The notes under the pieces: model-generated | Database searches by the model: none | What the model saw: the letters and a program-made list of their open reading frames with translations, nothing else | What the model was told of the DNA's origin: nothing | Part shown: positions 1 to 9,700 of the stretch, one piece after another | How positions within the stretch are numbered: the stretch's first letter is position 1 | Layout: every line of letters starts with the position of its first letter | From: Deltaproteobacteria bacterium | GTDB lineage: Bacteria > Desulfobacterota > Desulfobacteria > Desulfobacterales > SURF-15 | Reading direction: 5' to 3' | DNA length: 64,000 bases | NCBI GenBank assembly: GCA_019309565.1 | Contig: JAFDFZ010000015.1 | Coordinates: 1 to 64,000, forward strand | Position numbers and translations under genes: made by a program

Positions 1-115
1 AACGATCACAGCCGAGCTGATCACTCCGATCGCCATGGAGAAGGAGTTGAGGTTTGCGATCCGGGAAGGAGGCCGCACCGTAGGGGCCGGGGTGGTAAGT
101 GAAATCATCGAATAG
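1..115 (+). CDS. tuf: Elongation factor Tu, C-terminal end (partial)
   Basis: The first bases encode, in frame from base 2, the last 37 residues of EF-Tu, ending in [10 protein letters not shown] and a TAG stop at 113-115. EF-Tu delivers aminoacyl-tRNA to the ribosome as a GTP complex. The gene is cut by the left edge of the window. It lies 6 bases before rpsJ, which matches the usual str-to-S10 junction in bacteria, so the two are probably co-transcribed. Confidence 0.95.
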   Translation, partial: TITAELITPIAMEKELRFAIREGGRTVGAGVVSEIIE

Positions 116-121
116 GAATGG

Positions 122-442
122 ATGGCTGCCATGATAAAGAACACCAAAATAAGGATTCGGCTTAAGGCATATGATCACAAGCTTTTGGATCAGTCGGCAA
201 CCGATATTGTGGATACGGCAAACAAAACAGGTGCCAAGGTCATCGGCCCAATCCCCCTGCCGACCCGGATCAGTAAATATTGCGTGCTGCGGTCGCCGCA
301 TATCGACAAGAAATCCCGTGAGCAGTTTGAGATTCGAACCCACAAGCGTCTTTTGGACATTATTGAGCCGACGCAACAAACCGTTGATGCACTGATGAAG
401 CTGGATCTGTCTCCAGGTGTAGATGTTGAAATTAAACTTTAG
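122..442 (+). CDS. rpsJ: 30S ribosomal protein S10
   Basis: S10 is a small-subunit protein that also acts as NusE in transcription antitermination. The sequence contains the family pattern [15 protein letters not shown] followed by a GPIPLP loop and the RTHKR segment. The ATG at 122 follows an AGGA at 114-117, but a second in-frame ATG at 131 would give exactly 103 residues, the usual family length, so the start is uncertain by three codons. It opens the S10 operon block. Confidence 0.97.
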   Translation: MAAMIKNTKIRIRLKAYDHKLLDQSATDIVDTANKTGAKVIGPIPLPTRISKYCVLRSPHIDKKSREQFEIRTHKRLLDIIEPTQQTVDALMKLDLSPGVDVEIKL

Positions 443-462
443 CAAAGGAAGCCCCAGAAGAT

Positions 463-1095
463 ATGGTTAAAGGAATCATCGGGAAGAAATTGGGAATGAC
501 CAGTCTGTTTACACAGCAGGGGGAATATATGCCTGTCACTGTTGTTCAGGCAGGGCCTTGTTTGGTAACGCAAATAAAGACGGTGGAAAAGGACGGATAT
601 AATGCCCTGCAGCTTGGTTTTCAAGAGACAAAGCCGTCTCGAATCAACAAACCGATGGAAGGTCATCTGAAGAAATCCGGACAGAAGCGGTTTGCCGTGC
701 TGCGGGAGGTGCCCGTGGACAAACCCGATGATTACCGGCTTGGGCAGGTCATTGGTCTTGAGGTATTTAAGATTGGAGAGCGCGTCAACGTTACAGGCAC
801 GGTGAAAGGGCGCGGATTTTCAGGTGTGATCAAACGCCATGGTTTTCATGGGGGGCGCAAAAGCCACGGGAGCAAATCCCACCGAATTCCCGGCTCCATC
901 GGCTGCAGTGCTTCGCCTTCGAGGGTTTTTAAGGGAAAGAAGCTTCCCGGACATTACGGTAATGATCGTAAAACGGTCCAAAATCTGGAGATTATTGACA
1001 TCAGGCCGCACGAGCATCTCCTGCTTTTGAAGGGTCCGGTACCTGGGCATCCATCTGGACTGGTCTCCATAAGAAAACCAAAATTAGAAAAATAA
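463..1095 (+). CDS. rplC: 50S ribosomal protein L3
   Basis: L3 is an early assembly protein of the large subunit near the peptidyl transferase centre. The 210 residues start MVKGIIGKKLGMT and carry the conserved GFSGVIKRHGF and SIGCSASPSRVFKGKKLPGH segments; the first of these surrounds the glutamine or other residue methylated by PrmB in some bacteria. A purine-rich AAAGGA lies upstream. The gene is followed by an unusually long 210-base gap before rplD. Confidence 0.97.
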   Translation: MVKGIIGKKLGMTSLFTQQGEYMPVTVVQAGPCLVTQIKTVEKDGYNALQLGFQETKPSRINKPMEGHLKKSGQKRFAVLREVPVDKPDDYRLGQVIGLEVFKIGERVNVTGTVKGRGFSGVIKRHGFHGGRKSHGSKSHRIPGSIGCSASPSRVFKGKKLPGHYGNDRKTVQNLEIIDIRPHEHLLLLKGPVPGHPSGLVSIRKPKLEK

Positions 1096-1305
1096 CATTT
1101 CAAGTTTCGCACCCCTATTTTACCGTAAAATAGCGAATGACTTGAGTCGAATAAAATTTTTAAGGCAAAATAATGATACAGAATAAGGCTTTTCAAGGGA
1201 TTTGGGGGAGCAAAACTTCAGTAACATTACTACGGAGCACGGTTCATAGCGTAAGATGCGGGCCGTTCTGCATGGGTTGAGGCGTGCGTTAAATTGAGGA
1301 CGATT
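1096..1305 (+). other. Long spacer inside the S10 operon with AT hairpin
   Basis: No gene is visible in this 210-base gap between rplC and rplD, where most bacteria have a few bases. It holds a perfect 8-base-pair AT-rich stem (1115-1122 with 1126-1133, loop CCG). There is no T-run after it, so it is not a typical terminator. The rplD start site is preceded by GAGG at 1296-1299. Confidence 0.6.
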
Positions 1306-1929
1306 ATGCCGGTTGTGAATGTTGTAGATCAAAACGGGGAAAAAGTATCACAGGTAGAGCTGCCAGAGGAGCTGTTCAATGTGAAAGTGAAGCCTGCTGT
1401 TCTTCATGAGGTTGTCACCATGCAGTTGGCATCCAGAAGGTCAGGTACGGCCTCTGTGAAGAATCGTTCCGATATCAGGGGAAGCAGAAGGAAGCTTTTC
1501 CGCCAGAAAGGCACCGGCCGTGCGCGACGAGGTGACATCAAGTCTCCGCTTCTGCGAGGGGGTGGTGTTGTTTTCGGTCCGAAACCAAGATCTTTTGCCT
1601 ATAAAGTTCCCAAACGGGTTCGAAAATTGGCGCTTAAAATGGCATTGACCAGTAAGCTTAAGGAAAACAAACTGGTGGTGCTCAAAGATTTCGGACTTAA
1701 GGAAGTTAAAACCAAGGGCTTTTTGCAGGTTTTATCCGCATTGAACCTGGGAAGCACACTTATCGTAGAGGATAGAAAAGATGAAACACTTGAGCTTTCA
1801 TCACGGAATATTCCCTATGTAAAGGTTCTCAGGGCCGAAGGGTTGAATACCTATGACATCCTCAAATATGAAAGCTTGCTTCTGCTTGAGCCTGTGATCC
1901 AGACGCTGGAAGGGAGATTGTCGGCGTGA
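1306..1929 (+). CDS. rplD: 50S ribosomal protein L4
   Basis: L4 lines the exit tunnel of the large subunit and in enterobacteria also represses its own operon. The 207 residues start [14 protein letters not shown] and contain the loop signature [19 protein letters not shown]. The ATG at 1306 is preferred over an upstream TTG at 1294 because GAGG lies six bases before it and because the length then fits the family. The stop overlaps the rplW start. Confidence 0.96.
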   Translation: MPVVNVVDQNGEKVSQVELPEELFNVKVKPAVLHEVVTMQLASRRSGTASVKNRSDIRGSRRKLFRQKGTGRARRGDIKSPLLRGGGVVFGPKPRSFAYKVPKRVRKLALKMALTSKLKENKLVVLKDFGLKEVKTKGFLQVLSALNLGSTLIVEDRKDETLELSSRNIPYVKVLRAEGLNTYDILKYESLLLLEPVIQTLEGRLSA

Positions 1930-2213
1930 TGCAATATGATATCATAAAACGGCCGCTTATTACGGAGAAAACGACGATTCAAAAAGATTCTTTCAACCAG
2001 GTTTCCTTTGAGGTGGACAGAGGGGCAAACCGGGTTGAGATCAAAAGAGCTGTTGAAAAACTGTTCAACGTGCGGGTGGCAAGCGTACAGACCATGCAGA
2101 TGAAGGGGAAGCGAAAGCGCAGGGGATGGATCGTGGGGAAGCGAAAAGATTGGAAAAAAGCGATAGTTACGTTGATGCCTGGTGAACGAATCGACTTTTT
2201 CGAAGGAGTATAA
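1929..2213 (+). CDS. rplW: 50S ribosomal protein L23
   Basis: L23 sits at the tunnel exit and docks trigger factor and the signal recognition particle. The 94 residues start [15 protein letters not shown] and include the [19 protein letters not shown] rRNA-binding loop. The ATG overlaps the rplD stop codon in an ATGA arrangement, which implies translational coupling; a GTG one codon earlier is also possible. Confidence 0.96.
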   Translation: MQYDIIKRPLITEKTTIQKDSFNQVSFEVDRGANRVEIKRAVEKLFNVRVASVQTMQMKGKRKRRGWIVGKRKDWKKAIVTLMPGERIDFFEGV

Positions 2214-2229
2214 ACATTAGGAGATCTCA

Positions 2230-3051
2230 ATGGCAATAAAAAGAGTAAATCCTGTATCTCCCGGGCGGCGGTTTCAGATGTATGCCACCTTTGAGGAGAT
2301 TACCCGAAAATCCCCGGAAAAGAGTCTGTTGAAGGCTCTTACCAGTTCGGGGGGAAGAAATTGTTATGGCCGCATCACGTGCAGACATCGCGGTGGAGGG
2401 CATAAACGTCACTATCGAATAATCGATTTTAAGAGAGACAAAGTGGGGATACCAGCGAAGGTTGCGTCCATAGAATATGATCCGAATCGGTCCGTCCGTA
2501 TCGCCTTGCTTCATTACAGGGACGGAGAGAAGCGTTATATCCTGGCTCCATTAGATCTTGAGGTGGGTGCTGAAGTGATGTCCGGACCGGATGCAGATAT
2601 CAAACCCGGCAATGCGCTTCCGCTTCGAAACATACCTCTGGGCACCCACATTCATAACATCGAGTTGCGAGCCGGAAGAGGCGGTCAGATAGTAAGAGGC
2701 GCCGGGACCTTTGCGCAGTTGATGGCAAAAGAGGATCGATATGCGATGGTCAAACTTCCATCCGGGGAGGTTCGCATGATTTTGATGGAATGTAAGGCCA
2801 CCATCGGACAGCTGGGAAACGTGGATCATGAAAATATCTCTCTGGGAAAGGCCGGGCGAAAAAGATGGCTTGGATTAAGGCCGAAGGTACGCGGTGTGGC
2901 CATGAATCCGGTTGACCATCCCATGGGCGGTGGGGAAGGAAGATCCTCAGGTGGTCGTCATCCGTGCAGTCCCTGGGGAGTGCCGACCAAAGGATACCGG
3001 ACGAGAAAAAACAAAAGAAGCGATAAATATATTGTTACCAGAAGAAAATGA
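2230..3051 (+). CDS. rplB: 50S ribosomal protein L2
   Basis: L2 is a core large-subunit protein needed for subunit joining and peptidyl transfer. The 273 residues match family length and contain the very conserved [18 protein letters not shown] segment with the functional histidine, followed by [16 protein letters not shown] at the C-terminus. AGGAGA lies before the ATG. It is followed by a 69-base gap before rpsS. Confidence 0.97.
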   Translation: MAIKRVNPVSPGRRFQMYATFEEITRKSPEKSLLKALTSSGGRNCYGRITCRHRGGGHKRHYRIIDFKRDKVGIPAKVASIEYDPNRSVRIALLHYRDGEKRYILAPLDLEVGAEVMSGPDADIKPGNALPLRNIPLGTHIHNIELRAGRGGQIVRGAGTFAQLMAKEDRYAMVKLPSGEVRMILMECKATIGQLGNVDHENISLGKAGRKRWLGLRPKVRGVAMNPVDHPMGGGEGRSSGGRHPCSPWGVPTKGYRTRKNKRSDKYIVTRRK

Positions 3052-3120
3052 ATCATATGCAATATCAAGCATCCAATATTCGTTGGCGCCGGTGGGGCGT
3101 CCATTTAATCAGGAGAAATT

Positions 3121-3402
3121 ATGCCGCGATCTCTTAAAAAGGGCCCATTTGTCGATCCCAAGCTGATGAAAAAAGTTGTTGCCGCACAGGAAAGCCGTTC
3201 AGGCAAAGTGATCAAGACATGGTCAAGAAGATCGACAATCGTTCCTGAAATGGTGGGAATCACCATTGCGGTTCATAATGGAAAGAAGTTTGTACCGGTT
3301 TTTATTTCAGAAAATATGGTGGGGCACAAACTCGGAGAATTTTCTCCGACCCGGACATTTTACGGCCATGCCGGGGATAAGAAATCGAAACTGAAGAAAT
3401 AA
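3121..3402 (+). CDS. rpsS: 30S ribosomal protein S19
   Basis: S19 binds 16S rRNA in the head of the small subunit near the A site. The 93 residues start [12 protein letters not shown] and carry [20 protein letters not shown], both family signatures. A clear AGGAGA ribosome-binding site precedes the ATG. It sits in the normal order between rplB and rplV. Confidence 0.97.
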   Translation: MPRSLKKGPFVDPKLMKKVVAAQESRSGKVIKTWSRRSTIVPEMVGITIAVHNGKKFVPVFISENMVGHKLGEFSPTRTFYGHAGDKKSKLKK

Positions 3403-3418
3403 CAAGGATCGGTTAACC

Positions 3419-3751
3419 ATGGAGGTTAGAGCGGTATCAAAATATGTGCGTATCTCCCCTCAAAAGGTCCAAAACCTTATAGGTGCGATACGAGGCAAGC
3501 CGGTGGAGGCTGCATTGGATGTGTTGAGGTTTATGCCTCAGAAATCAGCAAGGATTCTTTCCAAAGTCATTCAATCCGCTGCTGCCAATGCTGCTCAGTC
3601 CGCCGACATTGATGTCGATACTATGATCGTCGAGAATATTTTGGCAGATAAAGGGCCCACGCTCAAACGCTTTCGAGCCAGGGCTCGCGGCAGGGGGACG
3701 CGGATACTAAAACGAACAAGTCATATTACGGTTATTTTATCGGAAGCATAA
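3419..3751 (+). CDS. rplV: 50S ribosomal protein L22
   Basis: L22 contributes an extended loop to the peptide exit tunnel. The 110 residues contain KYVRISPQKVQNLIGAIRGK near the start and the loop pattern GPTLKRFRARARGRGTRILK near the end, which together identify the family. It is spaced 16 bases from rpsS and 15 from rpsC, consistent with one transcript. Confidence 0.97.
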   Translation: MEVRAVSKYVRISPQKVQNLIGAIRGKPVEAALDVLRFMPQKSARILSKVIQSAAANAAQSADIDVDTMIVENILADKGPTLKRFRARARGRGTRILKRTSHITVILSEA

Positions 3752-3766
3752 AAAGGAGGCGGCGGC

Positions 3767-4423
3767 TTGGGTCAAAAGGTAAATCCCATAGGGCTGAGGT
3801 TGGGTATTGTTAAAACCTGGGAATCGCGTTGGTATGCAGAGAAAAACTATTCGAATTATATTCTTGAAGATTACAATATTCGAAAATTTCTAAAGAACAG
3901 ACTCTATCATGCAGGGATTTCCAGAACCGAGATCGAACGGTCAGCAAAGCGTGTGAGGCTGCGAATTTTTACTGCAAGACCCGGTATCGTCATCGGCAAA
4001 AAGGGGGCAGAGATCGAAGTGCTCAAAAGAGATCTTGAGAAGCTGATCTCTCAGGAGGTGCTGATTGACATACAAGAGGTTAGAAAACCCGAGATCGATG
4101 CCCAATTGGTGGCGGAAAATGTGGCCCTGCAGATCGAACGCCGCGTGGCCTTCAGGCGTGCCATGAAGCGTGGTGTGTCGTCTGCTATCCGATTTGGTGC
4201 CAAAGGGATAAAAATTATTTGTGCCGGAAGACTGGGCGGTGCCGAGATGGCTAGAACGGAATGGTACCGAGAGGGCCGCGTTCCTTTGCATACGCTCAGA
4301 GCCGATATTGATTACGGTATTACAGAGGCCAAGACCACTTACGGGATTATTGGGGTTAAGGTGTTCATCTTTAAAGGGGAGATCTTGAAAAAAGATCAAA
4401 TCGATGCTGGTTCGGCGGCTTGA
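3767..4423 (+). CDS. rpsC: 30S ribosomal protein S3
   Basis: S3 forms part of the mRNA entry channel. The 218 residues begin [19 protein letters not shown] after the initiator and contain the KH-domain motif [14 protein letters not shown] and the C-terminal [14 protein letters not shown]. Translation starts at TTG (3767), placed seven bases after a strong AGGAGG. A 240-base gap follows before rplP. Confidence 0.96.
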   Translation: MGQKVNPIGLRLGIVKTWESRWYAEKNYSNYILEDYNIRKFLKNRLYHAGISRTEIERSAKRVRLRIFTARPGIVIGKKGAEIEVLKRDLEKLISQEVLIDIQEVRKPEIDAQLVAENVALQIERRVAFRRAMKRGVSSAIRFGAKGIKIICAGRLGGAEMARTEWYREGRVPLHTLRADIDYGITEAKTTYGIIGVKVFIFKGEILKKDQIDAGSAA

Positions 4424-4663
4424 TTTTGATGACATCCACTTTTTGATGAAGATTGTTTCAAACCGAATCAGCCGGAAAGACTTAATCCTTTTTAACAGAG
4501 AAATACCTTTTAGGGCTTCTGGCAGGCGGTTGCGCTCGGAAAACTGGCATCGGGATATGTAAGTCGGTTATGGTAGTAAAAGATTAAGAGCGAATAACAT
4601 TGACGAAATGAGCGGCGAATTCCAAAAAGACGATCGACGATTAACAAACGGGAGTTATAGGGC
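4424..4663 (+). other. Long spacer between rpsC and rplP
   Basis: This 240-base stretch interrupts the rpsC-rplP pair, which in most bacteria is nearly contiguous. I see no convincing open reading frame, RNA gene or terminator in it. A GGGAG lies just before the rplP start. It may hold a secondary promoter or RNA processing site, but nothing in the sequence proves this. Confidence 0.5.
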
Positions 4664-5080
4664 ATGCTAAGTCCAAAAAAGGTCAAGTATCGAAAACAGC
4701 AGAAAGGTCGAATGAAGGGCATGGCGTACCGGGGGTGCAACCTTAATTTCGGCGAATTCGGCCTTCAGGCGGTGGAATGTGGGGCCATCAGCGCAAAACA
4801 GATTGAAGCGGCACGCGTTGCAATGACCCGGCATGTAAAACGGGGAGGGAAAATGTGGATTCGTGTATTTCCCGATAAACCGATTACGAAAAAACCGGCT
4901 GAGGTGAGAATGGGCAAAGGTAAGGGCTCTCCGGAGGGCTGGGTTGCGGTGGTACGGCCAGGTAAGATACTTTATGAGATGGAAGGAGTCCCAAGAGAAT
5001 TGGCGAGGGAAGCGCTTCGTCTGGCATCCCATAAACTTTCTGTGAAGACTCGGTTTGTGGAAAGGAGTCAGATGCTATGA
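4664..5080 (+). CDS. rplP: 50S ribosomal protein L16
   Basis: L16 helps position A-site tRNA on the large subunit. The 138 residues start [19 protein letters not shown] and include the conserved [20 protein letters not shown] segment. The stop overlaps the start of rpmC by four bases, so the two are translationally coupled. Confidence 0.97.
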   Translation: MLSPKKVKYRKQQKGRMKGMAYRGCNLNFGEFGLQAVECGAISAKQIEAARVAMTRHVKRGGKMWIRVFPDKPITKKPAEVRMGKGKGSPEGWVAVVRPGKILYEMEGVPRELAREALRLASHKLSVKTRFVERSQML

Positions 5081-5277
5081 AACCGAGTGAGATACGGGAG
5101 TTGAGCATCGAAGAGATGCGGCGCAAAAGAGATGAGCTTAAACAGGAGCTTTTCAATCTTCGGTTTCAGCATGGCGCCGGACAACTTGAAAATACTGCCA
5201 GGTTGTTGCTGGTCAGACGGGATATTGCAAGAGTAGAAACGATCCTTAGGGAAAACTATCAGGCGAAAGCGGATTAG
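5077..5277 (+). CDS. rpmC: 50S ribosomal protein L29
   Basis: L29 is a small helical protein at the tunnel exit. The 66 residues show the standard pattern [19 protein letters not shown] and [19 protein letters not shown]. It overlaps rplP by four bases and is four bases from rpsQ. Confidence 0.96.
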   Translation: MKPSEIRELSIEEMRRKRDELKQELFNLRFQHGAGQLENTARLLLVRRDIARVETILRENYQAKAD

Positions 5278-5281
5278 CTGA

Positions 5282-5539
5282 ATGAAAACCAGGGGAATGA
5301 AACAACAGTTGGTGGGAACGGTTGTCAGTGACAAAATGGATAAGACCGTCATCGTGCTTGTGGAGCGGCTGGTCAAACATTCTTCATACCATAAATTCGT
5401 ACGAAGACGGGCAAGATTCGCCGCACATGATGAACATAATTCATGCCGAGTCGGTGATAAAGTGCTTATCATCGGTTCCAGACCGATAAGCAGGACCAAG
5501 CGCTGGCGCGTGAGCAAGGTTCTAGAAAAAGCGGAATAG
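5282..5539 (+). CDS. rpsQ: 30S ribosomal protein S17
   Basis: S17 is an OB-fold protein that binds 16S rRNA early in assembly. The 85 residues contain [18 protein letters not shown] and [19 protein letters not shown], the family signatures. The ATG at 5282 follows the rpmC stop with only weak ribosome-binding signal, so coupling is likely; ATG 5297 is an alternative. Confidence 0.96.
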   Translation: MKTRGMKQQLVGTVVSDKMDKTVIVLVERLVKHSSYHKFVRRRARFAAHDEHNSCRVGDKVLIIGSRPISRTKRWRVSKVLEKAE

Positions 5540-5561
5540 ATTCTTTGAGGGAACGGTTAAA

Positions 5562-5930
5562 ATGATTCAGCCAGAAACTCGATTAACAGTTGCAGATAAC
5601 TCAGGCGCCAAAGTCCTTTATTGTATCAAAGTGTTAGGAGGATCCAAGAGGCGCTATGCCAGTATCGGGGACATTATCGTCGTCTCTGTCAAGGAAGCCA
5701 TCCCCAATGCAAAAGTCAAAAAAGGAGATGTTCTCAAGGCAGTTGTGGTTCGAACCAAAAAGGAGATCAGGCGACCGGATGGATCCTATATCCGGTTTGA
5801 CGATAACTCCGCTGTATTGATCAACGCCCAAAGAGAGCCTATCGGCACTCGCATTTTCGGTCCTGTGGCAAGGGAGCTTCGAAGTAAGCGGTTCATGAAG
5901 ATCATTTCATTGGCTCCGGAGGTCCTGTAG
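5562..5930 (+). CDS. rplN: 50S ribosomal protein L14
   Basis: L14 forms an intersubunit bridge with 16S rRNA. The 122 residues fit the family length exactly and start [17 protein letters not shown]; the middle carries [17 protein letters not shown] and [19 protein letters not shown] precedes the ATG. Confidence 0.97.
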   Translation: MIQPETRLTVADNSGAKVLYCIKVLGGSKRRYASIGDIIVVSVKEAIPNAKVKKGDVLKAVVVRTKKEIRRPDGSYIRFDDNSAVLINAQREPIGTRIFGPVARELRSKRFMKIISLAPEVL

Positions 5931-5948
5931 GCTTGGGAGACAAAACAA

Positions 5949-6278
5949 ATGAAGCGTCAACAATGCTATATCAAAAAAGATGACAAAGTTAAGGTGATTT
6001 CCGGTAAAGACAGAGGCAAGATAGGCAAGGTTTTAAAAGTCCTCCAGGGTCAGAACCGGTTGTTGGTCGAGAAAATCAACATGGTGAAGCGGCACACCAA
6101 ACCATCAGCACAGAATCGGCAGGGGGGTATCATCGAAACCGAAGCACCGATTCATTGGTCAAACGTGATGCTGATGTGTAACAAATGCATGACACCGGCG
6201 CGAGTCACCATGAAGCGCCTTGAGGACGGTAAAAAGGTACGTGCTTGCAAAAAGTGCAATGAAATTATTGATGCCTGA
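5949..6278 (+). CDS. rplX: 50S ribosomal protein L24
   Basis: L24 is an assembly initiator that binds 23S rRNA through a KOW motif, visible here as [18 protein letters not shown]. The 109 residues also hold two CxxC pairs (MCNKCM and RACKKCNE) that would form a zinc-ribbon-like C-terminal tail, as seen in many bacterial L24 proteins. Confidence 0.96.
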   Translation: MKRQQCYIKKDDKVKVISGKDRGKIGKVLKVLQGQNRLLVEKINMVKRHTKPSAQNRQGGIIETEAPIHWSNVMLMCNKCMTPARVTMKRLEDGKKVRACKKCNEIIDA

Positions 6279-6304
6279 AAAGAGTCGCCCAGATGAGGAG
6301 TACT

Positions 6305-6844
6305 ATGTCCGAGTTTAGAGCTTATTATGAAAAAGAGGTTGTCGCCCGGCTAATGGAGACCTTTCAATACAAAAACCGCATGCAGGTTCCGAAACTGAGC
6401 AAAATTGTGTTGAATATGGGTCTTGGAGAGGCAATTCACAACATCAAGGTTCTGGACTCGGCGGTTGAGGAACTCAAGGTCATATCAGGGCAACAACCGG
6501 TGATCACACGCGCTAAAAAATCCATTGCCGCATTCAAATTAAGAACAGGAATGCCCATCGGTTGTATGGTTACGTTGCGAAAGGACCGTATGTACGATTT
6601 TTTCAATAAGCTTGTTAATGTTGCGCTTCCTCGGGTGCGTGATTTCAGAGGAGTGCCGGGCAGGGCCATGGATGGGCACGGAAATTATTCTTTGGGTATC
6701 AAGGAACACATTATTTTCCCAGAAATCGACTATGATAGAATAGATAAGATCAAGGGAATGAATATCACTATTATAACAACAGCACAGACGGATGAGGAAG
6801 GAAAGGAACTGCTCCGACTGCTTGGGATGCCGTTTCGAAATTAA
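6305..6844 (+). CDS. rplE: 50S ribosomal protein L5
   Basis: L5 binds 5S rRNA and contacts P-site tRNA. Conserved stretches include [25 protein letters not shown] and [20 protein letters not shown]. The ATG at 6305 is chosen over an in-frame ATG at 6293 because GAGGAG lies at suitable distance before it and the product is then 179 residues, the usual length. Confidence 0.96.
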   Translation: MSEFRAYYEKEVVARLMETFQYKNRMQVPKLSKIVLNMGLGEAIHNIKVLDSAVEELKVISGQQPVITRAKKSIAAFKLRTGMPIGCMVTLRKDRMYDFFNKLVNVALPRVRDFRGVPGRAMDGHGNYSLGIKEHIIFPEIDYDRIDKIKGMNITIITTAQTDEEGKELLRLLGMPFRN

Positions 6845-6882
6845 TGATCAGAGGCTGTGGATGATTTCCAAAGGAGGATGGT

Positions 6883-7068
6883 TTGGCGAAAACTTCGCTT
6901 CGAGTTAAAGCAAAGCGAGAACCCAAATATAAGGTTAGACAATACAATCGATGTCCCATATGCGGGCGGCCCAGGGGGTTTTTAAGAAAATTCGGAATTT
7001 GCCGTATCTGTTTCAGGATGCTTGCCTCCCAGGCCAAACTTCCGGGAGTAGTTAAATCAAGCTGGTAG
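6883..7068 (+). CDS. rpsN: 30S ribosomal protein S14, zinc-binding type
   Basis: This is the short, zinc-containing form of S14 (61 residues), shown by two CxxC motifs in [10 protein letters not shown] and CRICFR. S14 is assembled late into the head of the small subunit. Translation starts at TTG (6883) after a strong AGGAGG. No zinc-free paralogue is present in this window. Confidence 0.96.
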   Translation: MAKTSLRVKAKREPKYKVRQYNRCPICGRPRGFLRKFGICRICFRMLASQAKLPGVVKSSW

Positions 7069-7191
7069 CAAGCCGATATCGGGTATCGGCACCTTAAGAG
7101 AATATAGAGCAATCAGATGTGAGGCGAAAAACCAGCCGCTATCACTCATAAAGTAGCCAGTATGAGGTATCAAACAACAGGAGAGATAACC

Positions 7192-7590
7192 ATGGCGATC
7201 AGTGATCCCATTGCCGATATGCTGACCCGAATCCGCAATGCCGGAAAGGCGAAGTTCAACAGTGTGGATATTCCGGGGTCGAAGATAAAAATAGAATTGG
7301 CAAAAGTCTTGAAAACCGAAGGGTATATTCGGAATTATAAGTTTATAAAAGATGATAAACAGGGGGTCATTCGCATTTACCTTAAATATGGTCCCCAACA
7401 GGAACATGTCATCTATCGGGCTGATCGAGTGAGCAAACCCAGCCGAAGGGTCTATGTAAAAAGCAAGGACATAAAACCTGTTTACAACAGCACGGGTATT
7501 GCGATTCTGTCAACCTCCAAAGGAATCATGACCGATCGTCAAGCCAAGAAACAGAACGTAGGAGGAGAGATCCTCTGCACAATTTGGTAG
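7192..7590 (+). CDS. rpsH: 30S ribosomal protein S8
   Basis: S8 binds the central domain of 16S rRNA and in E. coli autoregulates the spc operon. The 132 residues start MAISDPIADMLTRIRNA and end with STSKGIMTDRQAKKQNVGGE and a short tail, as in the family. The ATG at 7192 has AGGAG in front; an in-frame ATG at 7162 lacks one. A 123-base gap separates it from rpsN. Confidence 0.96.
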   Translation: MAISDPIADMLTRIRNAGKAKFNSVDIPGSKIKIELAKVLKTEGYIRNYKFIKDDKQGVIRIYLKYGPQQEHVIYRADRVSKPSRRVYVKSKDIKPVYNSTGIAILSTSKGIMTDRQAKKQNVGGEILCTIW

Positions 7591-7605
7591 AAATAGGAGC
7601 TGCAA

Positions 7606-8145
7606 ATGTCGCGGGTAGGCAGACAACCGATTGTTGTTCCGGATAGTACAAAGTTGACCTATGAAGACAGGGTGCTTACGGTGGAGGGTGCCTTGGGCAA
7701 GCTGTCACAAGCCATTCATAGATCTGTGGATTTAAGAATCGAGAACGGGGTAATTCATGTTACGCGGCAGTCCGATGATCGAGCCACGCGCTCGATTCAA
7801 GGTCTTACTCGCAGCTTGGTTGCCAACATGATTATCGGGGTAAACCAGGGGTTTGAGCGTACTTTGTTGATTAACGGTATCGGGTATCGAGCAGAGCTCA
7901 AGGGCTCGCGGATCATTCTGCATCTGGGGTTTTCTCAGCCTGTTCAATTCGATCTTCCCGAAGGCATCACCGCCAGCATCGATAGAACCAATACGATCAA
8001 GCTTACCGGTATCAGTAAAGAGAAAGTTGGCCATACTGCAGCGGCGATCAGGCGGTTGAGACCACCGGAACCATACAAAGGCAAGGGCATCAGATACGCG
8101 GACGAATTTGTACGAAAGAAAGCCGGAAAGGCTGGAACGAAATAG
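7606..8145 (+). CDS. rplF: 50S ribosomal protein L6
   Basis: L6 is a two-domain protein near the factor-binding site. The 179 residues start [14 protein letters not shown] and end with the conserved [20 protein letters not shown]-like segment (here with VRKK), followed by AGKAGTK. Length and order in the spc block agree with the assignment. Confidence 0.97.
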   Translation: [179 protein letters not shown]

Positions 8146-8176
8146 CTTTCGATAACTGCATGGGATAAAATAGAAT

Positions 8177-8545
8177 ATGGGAACAACGAGTTTAAGAAGG
8201 CAGGCTCGGTTGAGGCGCAAGAAGCGGATACGGAAGAAAATATCGGGAACCACTCTTCGGCCCCGGTTAAGCGTATTTCGCAGTTCGAAACATATTTATG
8301 CCCAGATCATTGATGACACGGCCGGACACACAATCGCCGCAGCATGCAGCCTGGAGGCCGCTGCCAAAGAGCAGCGCGATATTGAAGATAATGTTTCCAT
8401 GGCCCGTTTTGTGGGAAAGCTTGTGGGCGAGCGCGCCTTGAAAAAGGGAATTAAGCAGGTAGTATTTGATCGAAACGGATTTTTATATCACGGACGGATC
8501 AAGGCGGTTTCGGAAGGCGCGCGCGAGGCAGGTCTTAATTTTTAA
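8177..8545 (+). CDS. rplR: 50S ribosomal protein L18
   Basis: L18 binds 5S rRNA and brings it to the large subunit. The 122 residues contain [20 protein letters not shown] and the C-terminal [20 protein letters not shown] segment. Weak Shine-Dalgarno signal precedes the ATG at 8177. Confidence 0.96.
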   Translation: MGTTSLRRQARLRRKKRIRKKISGTTLRPRLSVFRSSKHIYAQIIDDTAGHTIAAACSLEAAAKEQRDIEDNVSMARFVGKLVGERALKKGIKQVVFDRNGFLYHGRIKAVSEGAREAGLNF

Positions 8546-8566
8546 TCTTTGCAAGGAGGCAAGCCT

Positions 8567-9070
8567 TTGTTCAAGCAGGATACAGAAGAGATCCAACTCA
8601 TCGATAAGGTTGTGCATATCAACCGTGTGGCAAAAGTGGTTAAAGGGGGGCGAAGATTCAGCTTCAGCGCTATTGTGGTTGTCGGGGACGGCGAGGGGAA
8701 GGTTGGATATGGGCTGGGAAAGGCCGGTGAGGTGCCCGAGGCCATTCGCAAGGGTATGGAAAAAGCCAAGAAGAACATGATTCAGATACCACTTGTAGAT
8801 GGAACGATTCCCTTTGAAGTGATTGGAAGGTTTGGTGCGGGCAGGGTCTTATTGAAACCGGCTTCGAAAGGAACGGGAGTGATTGCCGGCGGTGCGGTTC
8901 GGGCTGTGCTGGAAGCTGCAGGCATCCAAAATATTCTTACGAAATGTTTGGGATCACATAATCCTCATAATCTTGTGAAGGCCTCTTTTCAGGGATTACA
9001 GCAGTTGCAAAGTCGAGAGCAGGTTGCATCAAGGCGGGGTATTCCCATTGAAGCAATAGAGAGAGGATAG
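8567..9070 (+). CDS. rpsE: 30S ribosomal protein S5
   Basis: S5 takes part in decoding fidelity. The sequence carries [19 protein letters not shown] and the [13 protein letters not shown] region. A TTG at 8567 is chosen as start because AAGGAGG ends seven bases before it; a TTG at 8549 in the same frame lies upstream of that ribosome-binding site and is unlikely. The product is 167 residues. Confidence 0.95.
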   Translation: MFKQDTEEIQLIDKVVHINRVAKVVKGGRRFSFSAIVVVGDGEGKVGYGLGKAGEVPEAIRKGMEKAKKNMIQIPLVDGTIPFEVIGRFGAGRVLLKPASKGTGVIAGGAVRAVLEAAGIQNILTKCLGSHNPHNLVKASFQGLQQLQSREQVASRRGIPIEAIERG

Positions 9071-9076
9071 ACGTCC

Positions 9077-9262
9077 ATGGGCGGAACATTGAAGGTTACA
9101 TTGGTAAAGAGCATGATAGGAAGGCCGGAGAAGCATCGAAAAATCTTAAGAGCCATGCGGTTGACCAAGCTCAATAGAACGGTTGAATTGGAAGATACAC
9201 CCTGCAGCCGGGGAATGATAAACAAGGTTTCGCATCTTGTTAAGACCGAGGAGAAGAAATGA
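9077..9262 (+). CDS. rpmD: 50S ribosomal protein L30
   Basis: L30 is a small large-subunit protein with a ferredoxin-like fold. The 61 residues show [20 protein letters not shown] and the end IRKVSHLV-like segment (here [12 protein letters not shown]). The stop overlaps the start of rplO by four bases. Confidence 0.95.
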   Translation: MGGTLKVTLVKSMIGRPEKHRKILRAMRLTKLNRTVELEDTPCSRGMINKVSHLVKTEEKK

Positions 9263-9699
9263 GGCTAAATGAGTTGTCACCTGCAAAAGGCTCCCGCCGT
9301 TCAAACAAACGGCTGGGACGGGGTGTGGGATCTGGAACCGGCAAGACTGCCGGCAGAGGAACCAAAGGATTCAAGAGTCGTTCCGGTGGTAAGGTGAGAA
9401 CCGGATTCGAAGGCGGTCAGATGCCGATTCACCGCCGATTACCCAAACGCGGGTTTACCAATATCTTCAAGAAAAATGTCGCTGTTATCAATATTCGAGA
9501 TCTCGCTGTGTTTGAAAGCGGAGAGGTGGTGAACAGAGAATCTTTTGTTCGCCGGGGGCTGATAAAGGGCAGGTGTGAAGTGATCAAATTGTTGGGACAA
9601 GGAGACATCTTCTACCCGCTTTCGGTCAAGGTTGATCGTGTCAGCAAGAGCGCAAAAGAGAAAATCGAAGCGGCAGGCGGAACCGTAGAGGTGATGTAG
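9259..9699 (+). CDS. rplO: 50S ribosomal protein L15
   Basis: L15 is a late assembly protein. The 146 residues start [20 protein letters not shown] and hold the glycine-rich [18 protein letters not shown] and [17 protein letters not shown] segments. The gene overlaps rpmD and ends two bases before secY. Confidence 0.97.
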   Translation: MRLNELSPAKGSRRSNKRLGRGVGSGTGKTAGRGTKGFKSRSGGKVRTGFEGGQMPIHRRLPKRGFTNIFKKNVAVINIRDLAVFESGEVVNRESFVRRGLIKGRCEVIKLLGQGDIFYPLSVKVDRVSKSAKEKIEAAGGTVEVM

Positions 9700-9700
9700 C

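Noticed and set aside
3941-4435. 164-codon open frame on the - strand over rpsC
   Set aside because: It is a shadow of the S3 gene with no family likeness.
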